Source: Cacconaster sp045642485 (GTDB lineage Bacteria; Bacteroidota; Bacteroidia; Bacteroidales; UBA932). From it: a stretch of 64,000 bases of DNA. Position numbers and translations under genes: made by a program. The DNA lies in contig JAZUIV010000058.1 in the NCBI GenBank assembly GCA_045642485.1, forward strand, positions 62,001 through 126,000. The letters are read 5' to 3'. How positions within the stretch are numbered: position 1 is the stretch's first letter; each line of letters begins with the position of its first letter. The notes under the pieces were generated by a model. It was not told the origin of the DNA, did no database searches, and saw only the letters and a program-made list of their open reading frames with translations. This document shows, one piece after another, positions 44,185 through 51,749 of this stretch.

Positions 44185-45156
44185 CTACTTGTAGAGCAGA
44201 TGTGTCATATCGCCGTCATAGCGGAGGGGAAAGCCGTAGGTGGATGGCGAGGGAGTGCCGCTCACTGCTTTTTTCGTCATCAGTTCGACGCGGGTACCGT
44301 CCTTGAGATAGACATTGCTCAGGCCGTAGCCGCAGATTCCGGTACTCTGGTTTTCTGCAGGACGGCATCCCTCAGGAAGCGGGCGTGGATCAAGTATTCC
44401 TTTTGCAGTCTGAACGCTTTCCATATCCAGGTCCATATGGTTGAGCAGACCAAGTTCGTTCTGTGAAAGGTCGTGGTCGAAAAGCATAAGTTCCACGTAG
44501 TCTTCGCTGTCCGGAAGTCTCATCTTTATCCAGTTTATCTTCTCAGGGGTTTCGCCTCCTCTCCAGAACTCGGTAAATCCGAGAATATATCCGTAGAAAG
44601 CCACGTCCTTCGCTGAATCAGGGCATATCCATCCGACGTGCCTGAAGGTGTTTGAAATTCGAGTATCAGGCATATTGACGCCTTTCATCTCTCCGATGAA
44701 ACCGTCACCGGTATATTCGAGAAACTCCACCTCGTGTCCGTTGAAATCCTTACAGAAGAGTGCCTTGAAACCGAACCCGGTGTCAATCACCTTGTCCCCT
44801 ACCACAATTCCCTTGCTCCGGAGGTAGAGTCTCATAGCTTCCACGTCATCTGTCTCAAAGGCAGTGTGACGGTATTTCACCAGCCTGTTGTCATCATCCC
44901 TGAAGAACTCCACATATTGGCGGTCGTTGATTTTGATGAACATCATATCAGGTTCAACTGCGCCGGGATTGCGTGTGATGTAGTGCGGCTCTCCGAATCC
45001 GAAGTAACCGTGGAAAAGTTCCGCTGCGTTCTGAAGATCTTCCGTAAAGATGCCGATATGCGCGATACCGGTGATTTTTGGTCTCTTGAATTCTGTTGTC
45101 TGTGCTGTCATGATCACTGGGATGAGAAATAAAGCGATTGCGATGTATTTTTTCAT
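44185..45156 (-). CDS. Secreted protein with two VOC (glyoxalase-like) domains
   Basis: The start at 45156 (323 aa) gives a signal peptide MKKYIAIALFLIPVIMTAQ and fits the promoter just upstream. Two vicinal-oxygen-chelate units follow: residues ~30-150 (GIAHIGIFTEDLQNAAELFHGYFGF ... HEVEFLEYTG, read in parts) and ~170-300 (RHVGWICPDSAKDVAFYGYILGF ... RVELMTKK). Possible metal ligands are the His and Glu at the strand ends. Exported VOC proteins in Bacteroidota often lie beside carbohydrate genes; the reaction is unknown. Confidence 0.75.
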   Translation of the reverse strand: MKKYIAIALFLIPVIMTAQTTEFKRPKITGIAHIGIFTEDLQNAAELFHGYFGFGEPHYITRNPGAVEPDMMFIKINDRQYVEFFRDDDNRLVKYRHTAFETDDVEAMRLYLRSKGIVVGDKVIDTGFGFKALFCKDFNGHEVEFLEYTGDGFIGEMKGVNMPDTRISNTFRHVGWICPDSAKDVAFYGYILGFTEFWRGGETPEKINWIKMRLPDSEDYVELMLFDHDLSQNELGLLNHMDLDMESVQTAKGILDPRPLPEGCRPAENQSTGICGYGLSNVYLKDGTRVELMTKKAVSGTPSPSTYGFPLRYDGDMTHLLYK

Positions 45157-45191
45157 ATCGGGATAGGTTGATTGTCCGTTGTTTTCAATCT

Positions 45192-45225
45192 CAAACTTAC
45201 ATAAAATATACGGAAAATGCACAAT
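45192..45225 (-). promoter_or_regulatory. Promoter of the VOC protein gene
   Basis: Minus-strand -7 element TAAGTTTG at 45199-45192 and ATTG at 45225-45222 as possible -33 (22-nt spacer). Its position rules out the in-frame ATG at 45222. Confidence 0.55.
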
Positions 45226-45269
45226 TAAAACCGCTTGTATCTCTTTTCCTTCACCCTGATGAATGTTTT

Positions 45270-45302
45270 TTTGTAAATTGCATACAAACCCACAAACATT
45301 TG
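45270..45302 (+). promoter_or_regulatory. Promoter of the interrupted lipoprotein gene
   Basis: TTTG at 45270-45273, 21 nt, AACATTTG at 45295-45302 (one mismatch to TAnnTTTG). The ATG follows 12 nt later. Confidence 0.5.
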
Positions 45303-45314
45303 AAGACTAAGCGA

Positions 45315-45584
45315 ATGAACAGATTTTTCACTTTTGCGGCATTAGCCGTCTGCCTGGCCGCCTGTGCTGATTCAAAACACGTGCTTTTTAATAACGGTGT
45401 TTCAGAATATTCAATCGTAGTCGATCCCGCTGCCGGGGAGAGCGTCCAATACGCTGCCTGCCAACTTCAACACTGGATTTCGGAGGTCAGCGGAGTCACA
45501 CTCCCTATCGTTGGCCCTGACGGAGGGCAGGCAGGCAGACGTATGTACGGGCATAAAAATGAAATGTACAATATAGAGATATAG
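45315..45584 (+). pseudogene. 5' stub of a host lipoprotein gene cut by the prophage (alpha-glucuronidase N-domain/DUF4838-like)
   Basis: Starts with a lipoprotein signal, lipobox LAAC with Cys16-17 region (AALAVCLAACAD). Then FNNGVSEYSIVVDPAAGESV and AACQLQHWISEVSGVTLPIVG, the pattern of the small beta-alpha N-domain found in GH67 alpha-glucuronidases and DUF4838 proteins. After about residue 75 (GGQAGRR) the reading loses family character and stops at 45584, inside prophage-type sequence. The rest of the host gene should lie beyond the far prophage end. Probably not functional while the prophage is present. Confidence 0.7.
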
Positions 45585-45667
45585 GGATAGAGGTTGTATT
45601 AGTAGATGTATCAGTGAGTTAGGTGTGTTTTATGGTTCGACCGCCACAAAAACGAGTTGTGCAATTT

Positions 45668-45742
45668 GCTTTACATTGCTTTACATCAGATTTACACGGA
45701 GGCCCTGAAAAGGGCTTTATTTTTGGCCGCTGCTTTACATTG
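45668..45742 (+). repeat. GCTTTACATTG repeats near the prophage left end
   Basis: GCTTTACATTG at 45668-45678, GCTTTACATC at 45678-45687 (10-bp period) and GCTTTACATTG again at 45732-45742; ATTTACAC at 45690 is a weaker relative. They lie 125-200 bp from the presumed left end, a place where Mu-type elements carry transposase-binding sites. Confidence 0.5.
45702..45724 (+). terminator. Terminator near the prophage left end
   Basis: GCCCT (45702-45706), loop GAAA, AGGGC (45711-45715), then TTTATTTTT. It would stop transcription coming from the interrupted host gene. Confidence 0.75.
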
Positions 45743-45851
45743 ATTTTATATTGGGCGCACATTGTATAATATAGTGGCCGATTTACCCCATTACGGGGCG
45801 TTACAGGGCATATTTGAGCCTTGCCGGTATAGTTGCCGGTCGGCTGGTTAA

Positions 45852-45877
45852 AGGGGCTGAAATACCCCTATTTTTAT
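45852..45877 (+). terminator. Second terminator-like hairpin in the left-end region
   Basis: AGGGG (45852-45856), 8-nt loop, CCCCT (45865-45869), then ATTTTTAT. A third, weaker one (CCGT/ACGG at 46025-46036 followed by CTTTTATT) lies downstream. The stretch 45,585-46,175 holds no convincing gene; it contains these hairpins, the repeats listed and otherwise nothing I recognise. Confidence 0.6.
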
Positions 45878-45938
45878 ATCCTTTTGAAGCCTGTTTAATC
45901 GGCCCTCCAAAGGTGGGACCGAATCAGGTGATTTTTGT

Positions 45939-45973
45939 ATTGGATTGACAAATGGATTGTCATTGGATTGTCA
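45939..45973 (+). repeat. Three tandem ATTGGATTGNCA repeats
   Basis: ATTGGATTGACA (45939), AATGGATTGTCA (45951), ATTGGATTGTCA (45962-45973), spaced 12 and 11 bp, about one helical turn. An inverse ATCCAAT lies near 46,065. Spacing on one face of the helix suggests a protein-binding array (transposase enhancer or repressor). Confidence 0.55.
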
Positions 45974-46175
45974 GCACGATACCATTTTTAAGCCTTTCAA
46001 ACGTGGGATATTGCCTTGAAATAACCGTCAAAACGGCTTTTATTGCGGATAGATACCCACATAATCCAATAAAAAAGACCGTTTAAGCAGGGCTTAAAGG
46101 CCGATTAAAGGTGTTTATATCAATGTTTTATAAGTAAAAGCGGGCTGAATGACGTCGCAAAAAAAAGAAAATGCG

Positions 46176-47051
46176 CTATTCTACACGGATCACGCCTATA
46201 ACAAGAGCGATAGCCTCTATGTCAGAGAGAGGCACATCGAAGGGCTCGTATTTCTCATTATCTGAAACCAGAAGGATATACCCCTCCATAGTTGATTTCT
46301 TGACACGCTTCACCATTACGCCTTGACTCCGGGTGTAGATGGCATATATCTTATTCCACTGGAAGAACAGGGTTTCCTTCACTACCTTGCAAGCGATGAT
46401 GTCTCCAGAGCTGTATTTCGGGTACATAGAATTTCCCTTTACCCGAATCAGGAAGTCGGCCTGTTTGAACTCCGCAACCTGATAGTAATCCTCCACCCTC
46501 ATATCATCGAACGCCGGGGAGCCATAACCGGCAAAGGCCTCGATCGGAATAAGAGGGATACAACCCACGGTGGGCGTTTCAGAATATGCAACCTCACCTC
46601 CTTGCTCCTTGATCTCCATGGGCTCCTTCCCATAAAGAAGCCATTCTTTTGAATATGATGGATATAATTTCAAAAGGGAATCAACCCAAGGTTCTGCAAC
46701 CTCAATGTCCCCCGGATTCTTTTCAGCCCGAGCGTATGCACCGGGAATTAGAAAGTTCCCTGTGTTTGTTCCTTTCTCGAATTCTCTTTTTGTCAATCCC
46801 TCCTTATTTAAAACAAAATTGATCCGATCGTATATGGTGGAGCGCAACATTATACCGTCTCCAGTCAGTAACCAGTCTATATTTAAATTTGGATATTTCA
46901 AAGCAATGCTTTTGATTACCGTTGGGCTGATGGACTGGCGAATTGCCGAGACGTAAGCGCTCGAAACGCCTACCTGACGGCCAAATTCCGTCTTTGATAT
47001 CCCTTGAGACCTTAAATATTCCTCCAGCCTTTCTTTTACAGAAGAATCCAT
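46176..47051 (-). CDS. Phage repressor, HTH plus S24/LexA-like peptidase domain
   Basis: Probable lysogeny repressor, counterpart of Mu c but of lambda/LexA type. From the ATG at 47051 it has 291 residues. Residues ~1-65: XRE-type HTH (GISKTEFGRQVGVSSAYVSAI) ending LNIDWLLTGDG. Residues ~68-140: a second, HTH-like unit (DRINFVLNKEGLTKREFEKG ... WLLYGKEPM). Residues ~165-291: S24 domain with the AG cleavage pair in EAFAGYG, catalytic Ser in RVKGNSMYP and Lys in GVMVKRVKK, so induction by RecA-dependent autocleavage is expected. A 25-bp stretch of its coding sequence is repeated exactly over the early promoter. Confidence 0.88.
   Translation of the reverse strand: MDSSVKERLEEYLRSQGISKTEFGRQVGVSSAYVSAIRQSISPTVIKSIALKYPNLNIDWLLTGDGIMLRSTIYDRINFVLNKEGLTKREFEKGTNTGNFLIPGAYARAEKNPGDIEVAEPWVDSLLKLYPSYSKEWLLYGKEPMEIKEQGGEVAYSETPTVGCIPLIPIEAFAGYGSPAFDDMRVEDYYQVAEFKQADFLIRVKGNSMYPKYSSGDIIACKVVKETLFFQWNKIYAIYTRSQGVMVKRVKKSTMEGYILLVSDNEKYEPFDVPLSDIEAIALVIGVIRVE
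46888..46912. repeat. Intragenic copy of the 25-bp operator repeat
   Basis: Identical over 25 bp to 47077-47101. Within the repressor gene it encodes KSIALKYPN on the minus strand. It contains the palindrome AAAGCAATGCTTT, but lacks the -7 element that follows the other copy. Confidence 0.75.
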
Positions 47052-47073
47052 AATAAAATAAAAAATTAAGCGA

Positions 47074-47108
47074 TGCTTTGGATATTTCAAAGCAATGCTT
47101 TATATTTG
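47074..47108 (+). promoter_or_regulatory. Early promoter of the prophage overlapped by the presumed repressor operator
   Basis: TTTG at 47077-47080, 20 nt, TATATTTG at 47101-47108. Between and over these elements lie TGCTTTG (47074-47080), CAAAGCA (47088-47094) and TGCTTT (47096-47101): an inverted repeat with 7-nt spacer followed by a third half site. A repressor bound here would cover both promoter elements and the region 23-50 nt upstream of its own start codon. Confidence 0.7.
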
Positions 47109-47160
47109 CAGCACCATTACATAAGTAACGACAAATACAAAGGTAGACATTTTTAGGAAT

Positions 47161-47334
47161 ATGAAACTGATTTTGACGAAAAAAGGGGAAATGAACGCTT
47201 TAGCGAAGATGTTCGGAGTTTCAAGGATTGCCGTTCATAACGCCCTGCATTTTCGATACAACTCCGAGCTCTGTGAGCGGATCCGCAAGGCTGCCATAGA
47301 GCGCGGGGGCAAGGAGGCTGAATACAACAGTTAA
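47161..47334 (+). CDS. Ner-like small HTH regulator
   Basis: 57 residues, MKLILTKKGEMNALAKMFGV then SRIAVHNALHFRYNSELCERIR: one helix-turn-helix (about residues 11-33) and little else. First gene of the rightward early operon, the position held in Mu by ner, which turns down early and repressor transcription. Function by analogy of position and fold; sequence identity to Mu Ner was not judged. Leader of about 50 nt after the predicted promoter. Confidence 0.7.
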   Translation: MKLILTKKGEMNALAKMFGVSRIAVHNALHFRYNSELCERIRKAAIERGGKEAEYNS

Positions 47335-47345
47335 ATCATAAAGTT

Positions 47346-47597
47346 ATGGAATCAAATCAAGCAACTCAAAAGAAAATGCTCACCAAGCGTGAGAAAGCAC
47401 GAGACATGCTCATCAAAAATGTTGTCGGCTTCGGCATTATAATCGGGTTCCTGACCTGTGCGTGTGAAGGCCCAAACGGTGAGATCACGTGGGTAAACTT
47501 TGCCGGTCTGGCCGTCCTTGCGGGCGCAGCTTACTTGGCTAACCTTTCCGAGAAGAAGGGCTGGGTGTTTTTCGATGATGATGATAACGAGGCTTAA
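47346..47597 (+). CDS. Small membrane protein of unknown function
   Basis: 83 residues. A basic N-terminus (KKMLTKREKARDMLIK), two hydrophobic helices (NVVGFGIIIGFLTCAC and FAGLAVLAGAAYLANL) joined by a short acidic loop, and an acidic tail DDDDNEA. I do not recognise it. It lies 11 nt after the Ner-like gene in the early operon, before a tRNA-like element. A role in superinfection exclusion would be plausible for such a protein but is not shown. Confidence 0.6.
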   Translation: MESNQATQKKMLTKREKARDMLIKNVVGFGIIIGFLTCACEGPNGEITWVNFAGLAVLAGAAYLANLSEKKGWVFFDDDDNEA

Positions 47598-47614
47598 AGT
47601 CTGAAGATACCACC

Positions 47615-47689
47615 GGGGGTGTAGCTCAACGGACAGAGCGGCTGCCTTACTGGCAATGCGATACGGGTTCGAATCCCGTCCCTCCACCA
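47615..47689 (+). tRNA. tRNA-like element before the transposase gene (anticodon TAC by alignment)
   Basis: D arm GCTC/GAGC is perfect, variable loop 5 nt, T arm ACGGG-TTCGAAT-CCCGT perfect, and CCA is encoded at 47687-47689. The anticodon arm is odd: GCTGC/GCAAT has a C-A mismatch, and the best stem is TGCC/GGCA with loop TTACT; canonical alignment gives anticodon TAC (Val) with an unusual pyrimidine at 37. The acceptor has only five good pairs, a mismatch and one base fewer on its 3' side. It may be a decayed or special-purpose tRNA. Confidence 0.5.
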
Positions 47690-47700
47690 ACAACAAAGAA

Positions 47701-49746
47701 ATGGCAGAGACAATCAACAATAGGGTCTGTGTGACGGTTCAAGAGCTGGACGGCATTTTATCTTATGCCGCATTAGCGAGCTTGCAGCGTCGTGATCAGG
47801 TCCAGTGCGCCCAGCGCGGTTGCCGTAATACCTCGGCCCTGTACTATGTTGACTCTCTCCCATACAAGTACCGTTGTGAAGTCTATAAGCGTTATCCGGA
47901 TCTGAACGCACAGGCCGCCGCCAAGCCGTTCATCGAGACGGTGGAGCCGGACGGTGAGGCCATAAACTTTTATGAGGGTTATACCTTTGAGGACGGCAGC
48001 CACTTGACCCCGGAGAAGGTTGAAGAGTATTCAAACAACGCCGCCATCCTTAACGCCTTCGGTGCGTGGCTTGACGGATCCAACAGTATGAGGAAACGCA
48101 CCTCGCACCCTCAATGTCCCAAGGGCGAGTTCTGGGCCGCTGCGGCCAACGCTCTGCCACGGCTGGCGGACACTTATCCAAACTCACTTCCGGAGAATCC
48201 ACGCCGCCTGCAGGACAAATACAATCAGTACAAGAAAGATGGGTATAAGGCTCTCATCAGCGGGAAGCATAAGAACAGCAATGCCGCCAAGGTATCTACC
48301 GAAGCCCAGAAGTCCGTCATCGTCGCACTGTGCGCCCTGCCTAACGGCTTTGACAATGTATTTGTGGCAAAGTGCTACAATGAAATGGCACAGAAGGCCG
48401 GATGGGAGACAATCACGGCTCCCACAGTTGCAAGAATACGTAAGGAGAACGGCCTTCTGACCGATGCAGTCCGCTACGGAAAAACTACATTCTCCAACAC
48501 AAGGGCAATGCAGGTGACCCGTTCCAAGCCGACCGGAGCAATGCTTATGTGGTCGCTTGACGGATGGGACGCAGAGCTTTATTACCAGAAACGCAACGCC
48601 AAGGGAGTGACTACATACAATAACAGGAAGGTTCTGGAGGTTGTGCTGGATCCTTGCTGTGATTTTCCTATCGGTTATGCCATAGGCGACACAGAGGATG
48701 CAAACCTCATAGCCGAGGCTCTCCGTGATGCGGCCAATTACACCAGAGAGCTGTTCGGCTGCCGGTACCGGACCTGTCAGATCCAGAGCGACCACTTTGC
48801 GATGAAGGCTATGGCTCCTTACTACGCCACCGTGGCGGACAAAATCACACCGGCACGAGTGACGAACGCCAAGAGCAAGCCGATTGAACGGTACTTCAGG
48901 CATATCAATGAGACATATTTCAAGCTTTGCGCAAACTGGAGCGGCTATGGTATCACGGCCGATAAAAAGCACCAGCCTTCAAGCGAATTCAAGAATGCGG
49001 TGAAGCACGACTTCCCTGATGAGGCCGGAGTTATCAAGCAGCTGCAGGCGGTCATTGCCGAGGAGCGCAGGCGCAAGATGGATGAATATATGAAATTCTG
49101 GGAGGCCACTCCTGCGGATCGTCGCCTTCCGCTCGGTGACGAAGCCTTCCTCCTTCGTTTTGGCCGCACAACGGGTTATACCAACGTTCTTGAGGGGACC
49201 GGCCTCCGTCCTCGTATTGAGGGCAAGAAGACGGCCTATGAAAGCTTTGATGTTAGGTTCCGTGAACTTGCGCACTTGAGGTGGGAGGTTCGTTATGACT
49301 CTGCAGATCTGAGTCATATCCTTGCAGTCAGTGAGGACGGGACGCAGAGGTTCCTGCTTGAGAAGAAATACATTCAGCCGATGGCCCTTGCCGACAGGCA
49401 GGAGGGTGACGCACAGCAGCTGCAGAAGGTGAACGAGTTCAACCGTGAACTTGTTGAACGGAACAGAATCAAATTCGGGCAGCTGACCGCCCATGTAGGG
49501 GCTCTCATCGGCGGAAGCAGTGTCGAGCAGCTGGAGAGCCCGGATGAGCACAACACCTTGGCCAAGGCCCTGCTTACCGACAGCAAGGGTCAGCACAAGA
49601 GCCAGAGGGCAAGCGAGCGCAGAAAGCTGGCACAGCAGGCCGAGTCATCAGACTACGAGGATGTCAAGAAGGCCGAACCTGTACCGGTTCTTGTGGAAAA
49701 CCCTCCTGCAGGTGAACAGCGGATAAACACATTGGATCTTTACTAA
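47701..49746 (+). CDS. Mu-type transposase A
   Basis: DDE recombinase that pairs and cuts the phage ends and joins them to target DNA, for integration and replication. 681 residues from the ATG at 47701 (an earlier in-frame start falls in the tRNA-like element). An N-terminal DNA-binding region of several helices precedes the RNase H-fold core with D287 (WSLDGWD), D364 (QSDHFAMK) and E396 (KSKPIERYFRHI). A Mu-C-terminal beta-barrel (ELAHLRWEVRYDSADLSHIL) and a charged tail for MuB contact follow. Length is near Mu A (663). Confidence 0.95.
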   Translation: MAETINNRVCVTVQELDGILSYAALASLQRRDQVQCAQRGCRNTSALYYVDSLPYKYRCEVYKRYPDLNAQAAAKPFIETVEPDGEAINFYEGYTFEDGSHLTPEKVEEYSNNAAILNAFGAWLDGSNSMRKRTSHPQCPKGEFWAAAANALPRLADTYPNSLPENPRRLQDKYNQYKKDGYKALISGKHKNSNAAKVSTEAQKSVIVALCALPNGFDNVFVAKCYNEMAQKAGWETITAPTVARIRKENGLLTDAVRYGKTTFSNTRAMQVTRSKPTGAMLMWSLDGWDAELYYQKRNAKGVTTYNNRKVLEVVLDPCCDFPIGYAIGDTEDANLIAEALRDAANYTRELFGCRYRTCQIQSDHFAMKAMAPYYATVADKITPARVTNAKSKPIERYFRHINETYFKLCANWSGYGITADKKHQPSSEFKNAVKHDFPDEAGVIKQLQAVIAEERRRKMDEYMKFWEATPADRRLPLGDEAFLLRFGRTTGYTNVLEGTGLRPRIEGKKTAYESFDVRFRELAHLRWEVRYDSADLSHILAVSEDGTQRFLLEKKYIQPMALADRQEGDAQQLQKVNEFNRELVERNRIKFGQLTAHVGALIGGSSVEQLESPDEHNTLAKALLTDSKGQHKSQRASERRKLAQQAESSDYEDVKKAEPVPVLVENPPAGEQRINTLDLY

Positions 49747-49765
49747 CAATTTAATTTATACTTCA

Positions 49766-50617
49766 ATGAAAAAGACAGAAAAACAGGCGATTGCCGAAAC
49801 CCTCCGCAGGTTTTGCGAGCTCAAGGGTTCACAGAATGCTGCCTCCCGTTCAATAAACGGTGTGAGCAGCGCAACCATTTCACAGATGTTGAACGGCCAG
49901 TGGGACCTTATCTCCGAGGAGATGTGGCGCAACGTGGCCGCTCAGATTGGTCACGACCGCCGCAACTGGACTGTTGTCCGGACACGTGGGTTCCAGCGTA
50001 TGACGGATATCCTGTCAGACGCGAAAGAGAGGTCTCTGGTTATGGCCGTCACCGGTGAGGCCGGATGCGGAAAGAGCGAAAGCATCAAGGTGTTTGCCAA
50101 GGGCAACAGGAACGTGTTTCACCTTGTATGCAGCGAGTACTGGAACCGCAAGAACTTTATGACCGAAATGCTGTCCCAGCTGTCTATCGTGAGTACCGGA
50201 TATACGGTCAGCGAAATGATGCACGATATCATTTCCTCCCTCAAAAAAAGGGAGAGCCCTATCATCATTCTTGATGAGGCCGACAAACTTTCAGACCAGG
50301 TGCTGTATTTCTTCATTTCCCTGTACAACCATCTTGAGGACGATTGTGGAATTATCCTCTGTGCTACAGACTACCTCGAAAAGCGCATCAAGAAGGGTGT
50401 AACGTCCAGCAGGAAGGGGTACAAGGAGATTTACAGCAGGATAGGCCGCAAGTTCATCCCCATCGAGCAGGTGAACGCCGATGACATTGAAGCGGTCTGC
50501 AAGGCCAACGGTGTCACCGATGAAAACGTCATCGACAAGATTATTGACAACTGCGAATACGATCTCAGGCGTGTCCGTCGTCTGGTGTATGCTGAACGTA
50601 AGCGTGGGGAGGCATAG
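49766..50617 (+). CDS. Mu B-like target-selection ATPase
   Basis: AAA+ ATPase that coats target DNA and stimulates the transposase. The 283-residue protein has an N-terminal HTH (SRSINGVSSATISQMLNGQWD, residues ~28-48), Walker A VTGEAGCGKSES, Walker B IIILDEADKL, sensor LCATDYLEKR and a C-terminal helical domain with RRVRRLVYAERK. Mu B itself has 312 residues and the same architecture. It follows muA after 19 nt. Confidence 0.92.
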   Translation: MKKTEKQAIAETLRRFCELKGSQNAASRSINGVSSATISQMLNGQWDLISEEMWRNVAAQIGHDRRNWTVVRTRGFQRMTDILSDAKERSLVMAVTGEAGCGKSESIKVFAKGNRNVFHLVCSEYWNRKNFMTEMLSQLSIVSTGYTVSEMMHDIISSLKKRESPIIILDEADKLSDQVLYFFISLYNHLEDDCGIILCATDYLEKRIKKGVTSSRKGYKEIYSRIGRKFIPIEQVNADDIEAVCKANGVTDENVIDKIIDNCEYDLRRVRRLVYAERKRGEA

Positions 50618-50619
50618 GC

Positions 50620-51258
50620 ATGAAGAGGCTGCTCAGTAACTGCGATGTGTCCAAGGCCACGTTTGACGTGGCCCCCTTTGACGGGGAGTGGCTTGCAAGC
50701 TTCGGCCGTCCGGAGCTGCGGGGCACTTGGACCATCTTCGGTACCAGCGGCAGCGGTAAAACAACGTTCGCTCTTATGCTTTGCAAGTATCTGTCACAGT
50801 TCGGCAGGACTATGTACGACTCGCTGGAGCAGGGCCTTTCACGCTCCATGCAGATAGCTTGGGACAGGGTCGGTATGTCGGAAGCCGGTCGTGGGGTTGT
50901 GTTCGGGAACAAGGTGTTTCTGGATGATCTGAAGGAGAAGCTGTCGAGACCGAAGAGCCCGCAAATCATAATCATTGACTCCATCACAGCAATACAGGGC
51001 TTTCACAAGAGCGACTATGCCGATCTGGTAAAGACATTTCCGAACAAGCTGTTCATCTTCATCGCCCACGAGAAGAATCACAAGGCTCACCCGGCGGTGG
51101 CCGAATATGTCCGCTGCCTGAGTGACATAAAGGTTCACGTCAGCGGGTACCGAGCATTCATAACGTCCCGCTTTGAGGACGCTGAGGCAGGTGAAGGCGG
51201 GCAGGATTTTGTGATATGGGAGGAGGGATGTAGTAAGTATTACCCTGATAAAATTTGA
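50620..51258 (+). CDS. RecA-fold P-loop ATPase
   Basis: 212 residues with Walker A FGTSGSGKTTFAL, a glutamate after the second strand (YDSLEQG), Walker B PQIIIIDSITAIQ and a final strand pair (FIAHEKNHKAHPAVAEYVRCLSDIKVHV, read in parts). This is the minimal RecA/KaiC core, similar to phage Sak4-type or RadA-like single-strand annealing ATPases. It starts 2 nt after the MuB-like gene and is part of the early operon, so a role in transposition or repair of its products is likely. Mu has no counterpart at this place. Confidence 0.75.
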   Translation: MKRLLSNCDVSKATFDVAPFDGEWLASFGRPELRGTWTIFGTSGSGKTTFALMLCKYLSQFGRTMYDSLEQGLSRSMQIAWDRVGMSEAGRGVVFGNKVFLDDLKEKLSRPKSPQIIIIDSITAIQGFHKSDYADLVKTFPNKLFIFIAHEKNHKAHPAVAEYVRCLSDIKVHVSGYRAFITSRFEDAEAGEGGQDFVIWEEGCSKYYPDKI

Positions 51259-51263
51259 GCAAT

Positions 51264-51743
51264 ATGGCACGCAATGCAATGAATGACATTCACTCGAAGA
51301 TCCTTAGGAAATTCCACACCCTTTGCGGGCTTGTAGGAATGACTCCTGAGGAAAAGGCGTCTCTGATTGCATCCTACGGGGTGGAAAGCAGCGCCGACAT
51401 CAATACCCACGATTTGATCGATATCTGCAACAAGCTTTCTGAACAGCTTGGCCAGACAACGCAGAGCTCGAAGGACCGTCTGCGCAAACAGGTGTTCGCC
51501 GCCATAGGCGGGTACCTGAAGAAAATCGGCAGGGAAAGCAATGCCGAAATTATCAAGTCAATAGCCTGCCGGAGTACCGGGTTCGATGACTTCAACAAGA
51601 TTCCGTCAGAACGTCTCCGCAACTGCTATTACGCTTTCGTGAACAAGCAGAAGGATATTGAAGGGGCGGCTGCCGTAGCTATCGAGCTATTGATGGCCAG
51701 TATGCAGACAAAGGGGGCCGACAATGTAGCATTCAAAAACTGA
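51264..51743 (+). CDS. GemA/Mu gp16-like protein (DUF1018)
   Basis: 159 residues from the ATG at 51264. The start IHSKILRKFHTLCGLVGMTPEEKASLIASYGV and SSADINTHDLIDICNKLSEQ follow the DUF1018 pattern of Mu gp16/GemA proteins, early phage regulators reported to modulate host gene expression and supercoiling. The C-terminal half is Bacteroidota-specific in look. It begins 5 nt after the preceding stop and ends at the next gene's leader. Confidence 0.75.
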   Translation: MARNAMNDIHSKILRKFHTLCGLVGMTPEEKASLIASYGVESSADINTHDLIDICNKLSEQLGQTTQSSKDRLRKQVFAAIGGYLKKIGRESNAEIIKSIACRSTGFDDFNKIPSERLRNCYYAFVNKQKDIEGAAAVAIELLMASMQTKGADNVAFKN

Positions 51744-51749
51744 TTGAAT

